From Oscheius tipulae (Eukaryota > Nematoda > Chromadorea > Rhabditida > Rhabditidae): 64,000 nucleotides of DNA. A program made the position numbers and the translations under genes. This document shows positions 59,606 to 64,000 of this stretch, one piece after another (within the stretch, counting starts at the first letter, position 1; each line of letters starts with the position of its first letter). Under the pieces are notes generated by a model. The model saw only the letters and a program-made list of their open reading frames with translations. It was not told where the DNA came from and did no database searches. The stretch spans positions 4,960,001 to 5,024,000 of the forward strand of contig JASJZH010000003.1 of NCBI GenBank assembly GCA_037178975.1, in the 5' to 3' direction.

Positions 59606-62600
59606 ATGTGGGACGAGGTGAGTGATCTCGTTGCCCGTCTGCTCACCAGGTTTCCTATACTCTCTATCGCAGGTTGGTTACTTTGTCGCATATTTGGTTG
59701 TACTCTCGGTGTGAGCTCACAGACACTTACTGCTAGAGAAATCACACCACACCAAGCTCTCGACTATAGCAGTAAAAAGAGTGTTTCGGACCGAAAACAG
59801 GCAGATTCATCTACGTCCCTTTTTTATTGATTGAATGCCCTTTTCTCCAACCGCACTCTCACACTACATTGAGGTCTTTTGATCCAATACAGAGATACTT
59901 TGGCCAGTTCAAATATCGTGAACTTGTCTCTCGTCTTTTGTGAAGGTCAATTGTTGCGATGACGTTCCCCAGTGACGCAACTCTCGGCGATTAGTCGATG
60001 CATTAGCAAAGTTATACGAAAAATTCTGTCTGTTTCTTCGGGAACGAGCTGCCATTCGGCTGGGAGAAGAACGACAACGGAACAGGTTCACTTGGCGTCA
60101 AAACAGCCTTATAAATTATTCCAGTTTTGGAGAAAGGTTTTAGGAAGTCTTTTCACCATCGCTTTTCTCTCGACGGGACTGATCAATGTCCATTTCGAGC
60201 ATGACATCCGGAAGAGCTTCTCACCCGTGGACTCTAAAACGTCACTGTAAGTATGGATCTAATTGAGAAACATTCGAGGATTCAGAGAAACTGAGACCTT
60301 TCTAGAGTTCTATAACTTGTCAGTCTTTCCGCAACGGGCTTTCAGTATATTCCAGTCAAAAGATGGAGGAGACATACTGAGAGAACCTCATGTCAAAGAG
60401 GTGGGTGGTAGCGAGTATGTTCCAGAAGGTTCCTTTCAGATTCTGAGGCTTGACAAACAGTTGACTGATGTTCTGCTAGAGAAGGATGAGCACGGACAGG
60501 AGAGTTGTCATCCTATGTGTGGCTTGAACCGTCCTTTCCATGCCTTCTTGGTAAGTGCTCTGTCCTCCCTTTATATGTTTGCTACAGAGAGAGAAGAACT
60601 CCTCCTCCACGGAAGTTTCGTTCCCAGTGAGCCGAATCTCCTCGATGCCAATCTTTTTGGGAATGCATATGAGAACAGTAAACGAGACAGGTGTGAAACT
60701 GAGGTCGTTTTTACAAATCAGTTTCCAGATAAAAGTTCCGGCACATTCTCTTCCCAAAATCTAATGGCAGATCGAATAGTTTTATGGTACTTCTCCCGAG
60801 CTGACACGGATGTCCGTAGAAAGAACTATCAGGTAGTAGAAAATCTTTTCCAGGAAAAGGGAAACCTTCAGAAAATCACACGTTCTCTTTTCGAACTGAG
60901 TAAAGCAGACAACTTCTCGTCTCTCATCAACTTTACCATTTTTGGAGATGAAGTGGCTAACAAAGAGTAAGGAATTAAAAGGTCAGAATGCATATCTCGA
61001 TCAGAATGGTGAGAGGAGCACTCGAAGCTACCTATCTCATGTCAATCGGTTTCGTTCTCCTTCTGGTTTTTGTCGTAGCCGTCGTGTGGCAACAGAGCCC
61101 TCCCAAAATGGTTCCACTACTAGGTTAGAGCCTTACCAATTAATGATTTTGAGCAATTCAGTGACAAGCACAATTCTGACCCCATTTTTGGCCACAATCG
61201 CTGCATTTGGCATTTTGGCCTGGATAGGATTTCCCATCTACTCGATGCAATGTGTTACACCTTTTCTTGTTTTGGGAATTGGTATCCTCTTTTCCTCACT
61301 GTATCAATTCTTTCTTCCAGGAGTTGACGATGCCTTCATTCTCATGCATCGTTGGAGAGCCCGTTCATCCATCCAAGATCGAGCAACACGCCTTCGACGA
61401 GTCGTCGTCGATGTTGGTCCCTCCATCACTATAACTTCGATAACGAACATCATCGCATTCGGTGTTGGGTTCTTCACTCCCACACCTCAGGTAACTCTTA
61501 CTTCTTTCCCACTAATCACATTCAGATGTCTCTCTTCTGTCTGGCCACCTCGGTCGCTCTTCTGCTCGACTATATATTCACTTACAGTATCCTAGCACCG
61601 GTAGTTTTTCTCTGTGTGGAGGATGAACAGTATCGCAGTATTGCGGAGAAGAAGAAGAAGGCTGAAGGAATGACAAGGGTTAATCTATATTTCGTCTCTC
61701 TAACATCATTCTTTCAGTATACCGAGTTCCTGACTTCAACAAAAGGACGACTGTCATGTCTTGTCTTGCTAATTCTCCTCTATACTTTCTGCTCAATAGG
61801 GGTCTTCACAATGAGGTCAACTTTCGAACCGGCCAAGGGATTCCCAGCTTCTTCTCCCCTCATGTCATCTCTTGCCGGTATCCGACCAGTCTTCGACACC
61901 TACTTTCCTGTCAATATCTACGTCAATAGCCCTCCAGATATCAGTGATGATGATGATGTAAGTGTTATCTTTTATTGGAATAATGACTCTTTCAGTACCC
62001 GGAATTCTTGAAGATGGTTGCCGAACTAGAAAATATCCCTGGAGCATATGGTCGGGATCGAACACTTCTCTTCCTCACTCCGTACGTCGAGTTTGATAAG
62101 AAGGTATTCGGTGAAGATCTCCCGTTTAAATTATATATTAAGATCTGGAGCATGACTCAGATCCTCCACGGGGAGACAGAGTTCGTTCCGTCTATTCATA
62201 ATCTCGGTTACTGGTTGGATCAGATTGGAATGCCGCCAAATGTTCATTACATCAAGCCGAAGAATTCTTCAGAGTGAGCAAATCTTTATAATTATTAGTG
62301 CTTTCTTCAGCGACGGCGAACTGAAGTCATTCGGATTCTCTCTGCTCGGAAAGGGTATGGCCGAATGGGCCAACCGTGCAGTATTCGTCAGCTCTGTGAG
62401 AAAAGTTCTCAGCGACCACCCTGAATTCAACGCCACTCTTTTCGATGTCGACTCTCCCGTCTTGTCTCTGATTCTGACCGTTTGTCTTTCTCTAGCCGAA
62501 ACAAAATCAAACAAATTTCAGGTACGAAACGACCTCATCGGATCAATTGCCGTAACCGTGGCGTGTATGGCGATTGTGTGTCTTTTCTTTGTTTCAAGTA

Positions 62601-63160
62601 GAGTCGGAGTCTTGATCATTACGTTCATCATTACATCTATTTGCTACTGTAAGTTTATTCCTTTCTCTCTGTATTTATCTTTTCAGGTCTGGTAGGCTGC
62701 CTCGGCTGGTGGGGTGCGGATCTGGACCCTGTTACCCAAGTCGACGTACTCCTTGCCACAGGCTTCAGGTAGTCTTTCCTTCTACCTAAACAGTTTATTT
62801 TTCAGTGTTGACTACACAGCACACGTAGCCTATCAGTTCTACCGAAGTCGTGGCTCTCCCAACGAAAGACTCTTCAAGAGTCTCGATGAAATGGCTGCTC
62901 CGATGGTGCAAGCAGGCATGTCGACATTCCTCTGCATGCTCCCTCTCATTTTGGTTCCAACTTATGCGATTGTGGCCTTTGCAAAGACAGTCTTCATCGT
63001 TGTCGGAGTCGGTCTGGTCCACGGTCTGTTCGTGCTCCCAGTCCTGGTCACGACCTTCTGTCCTAAGTACAAGGCAGAGCCGCTGTCAGCCAAAGAGATG
63101 GTACCGCTCGGAATTGAAGAACTTTCGGATCGCAATGGAAACTCCGAGGTGGCCGAATAA
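59606..63160 (+). CDS. Patched-related (PTR) membrane protein
   Basis: Twelve-span RND-type protein of the Patched-related family, expanded in nematodes and used in moulting, growth and sterol-linked traffic. The ATG at 59606 joins by a phase-1 intron to VDALAKLYEKFCLFLRERAA; then FWRKVLGSLFTIAFLSTGL and the family motif FEHDIRKSFSPVDS. The sterol-sensing domain covers LTPFLATIAAFGILAWIGFP, VTPFLVLGIGVDDAFILMHR (a GxxxDD motif), and SITNIIAFGVGFFTPTPQM. The second half has DLIGSIAVTVACMAIVCLFF, GCLGWWGADLDPVTQVD and GFSVDYTAHVAYQFYRSRG (the mirrored GxxxD), LVHGLFVLPVLVTTF. The two intramembrane Asp motifs are intact, which suggests a working proton-type relay. About 960 residues. Stop TAA at 63158. 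Confidence 0.93.
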
Positions 63161-64000
63161 TACGGGATATGTGCATATAAATATAAATATATCTTATCAA
63201 ATGTGTCATTGAAGCTCGGTTCGGTCATCGCCCTGACAACCTCAGCATTATAGGACGCACTCTTGTTCAAGGAGCGTCGCTTTGTTACAACTAAGGATAG
63301 ATCCCGTTCGCTCTATTCATCAGTCTTGCTCCCGCTCTTTTTCTTCAAACATGCACTTTTTCAGAATGACTCTTCTTCGGGTTCCTTTTCATGTAATCAT
63401 CCTACATCCCATCATTGTATTAGCCCGTCATAGTGCTGTTTATGGCTTATCGCGAGCTCGTCTCTCTCCGAACTCTCTGGTACATATACCCGTTTTACCA
63501 CTACCACCTCCATTTAAAATAGCCATGAGGCCAAGTTTTTAAGAATCGCGAAACTGTAAATGGCTTCATGATCGACGCCCTGAAGAAGATGAATGAGGAG
63601 AAGATGAGGAATTAACTGCAACAACAGCAGCAAGTTGCTCATCAATCTGGAAGAGAAAGAGGGTAAAGTCATGCGAGACAAGAAGTACGGAATCGACTCG
63701 AAACCACTGCAGCTCCACCAAGAACACTCCGAGACCGACACAGACCACGACTGCCAGGCCGGATAAGAACCAGCAACTGAACGTATATATTAACTTCGTT
63801 GTCCCGACCACTCAAAATCCTATCAAAAATTCGACTACTCAGAAGTCAATCAAATCCGCAATCAGCCAGCGGCCTATCAAAGACTGCTAGGAAACCAGTT
63901 CAGAATAAGACAAAGGTAACTCGCAATAAGTGAATCTCACACTTCTTTTAGTCTCATATTGTAAATGCCACCATTTTGCCAACCGTGGAAGCCGTCTCGA
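63161..64000. other. window end, no gene recognised
   Basis: A minus-strand frame at 63566-63811 (hydrophobic start MVGTTKLIYTFSCWFLSGLA, then a TM-like stretch) could be the first exon of a gene running off the window, and the plus strand has a Thr/Lys-rich open stretch at about 63598-63890. Neither can be confirmed. Confidence 0.35.

Overview
The window looks like a compact genome of an invert­ebrate animal, most likely a nematode. The genes are intron-rich and carry metazoan families. Introns are very short (mostly about 35-60 nt, a few shorter). Many start codons sit a few bases behind a pyrimidine-rich AG acceptor that has no donor upstream, which is what spliced-leader addition looks like. 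The UBE2D protein has the residues typical of ecdysozoan copies, and there is a Patched-related (PTR) gene, a family expanded in nematodes. Species cannot be fixed from sequence alone. All exon structures below are hand-spliced.

Layout. 1-7.2 kb: a GLI/Ci/TRA-1-type zinc-finger factor and a tRNA-Arg(CCG) with an intron. 7.4-12.5 kb: UBE2D (minus) head-to-head with DNA primase PRIM1, a repeat-like gap, then the tRNA methyltransferase FTSJ1. 12.6-18 kb: a BTB protein with a CRIB motif, an MBT-repeat chromatin protein (minus), a second repeat-like gap, and an F-box protein. 18.8-25.2 kb: XRN2, a small secreted orphan (minus) and RAB30. 25.6-36 kb: an AidB-like acyl-CoA dehydrogenase, a short lipin (minus), a RhoGAP protein, the helicase DDX51 and metaxin-2. 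36.3-39.3 kb: an UNC-93/MFSD11-like transporter. 41.5-49.2 kb: a BAZ2-type chromatin remodeller, an anion-type Cys-loop receptor (minus) with a tiny two-part peptide gene nested in its intron on the other strand, and a four-TM protein (minus). 49.2-58.1 kb: hairpins, two small inverted-repeat elements, a tiny membrane-protein gene, and one or two large disordered unrecognised genes (minus). 59.6-63.2 kb: the PTR gene.

The genes are mostly housekeeping (RNA processing, replication, ubiquitin, lipid, trafficking) mixed with chromatin and signalling regulators; they do not form one pathway. Neighbours are tightly packed: several convergent pairs are separated by only 80-150 bp and at least two head-to-head pairs share a 340-430 bp promoter.

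The most unusual signals are: at least six GC-AG introns, three of them in RAB30; introns down to about 28 nt; a BTB plus CRIB plus proline-rich architecture; a nested peptide gene with an in-frame TAG followed at once by ATG; a perfect 23-bp hairpin; and a 352-bp element with perfect 24-bp terminal inverted repeats.
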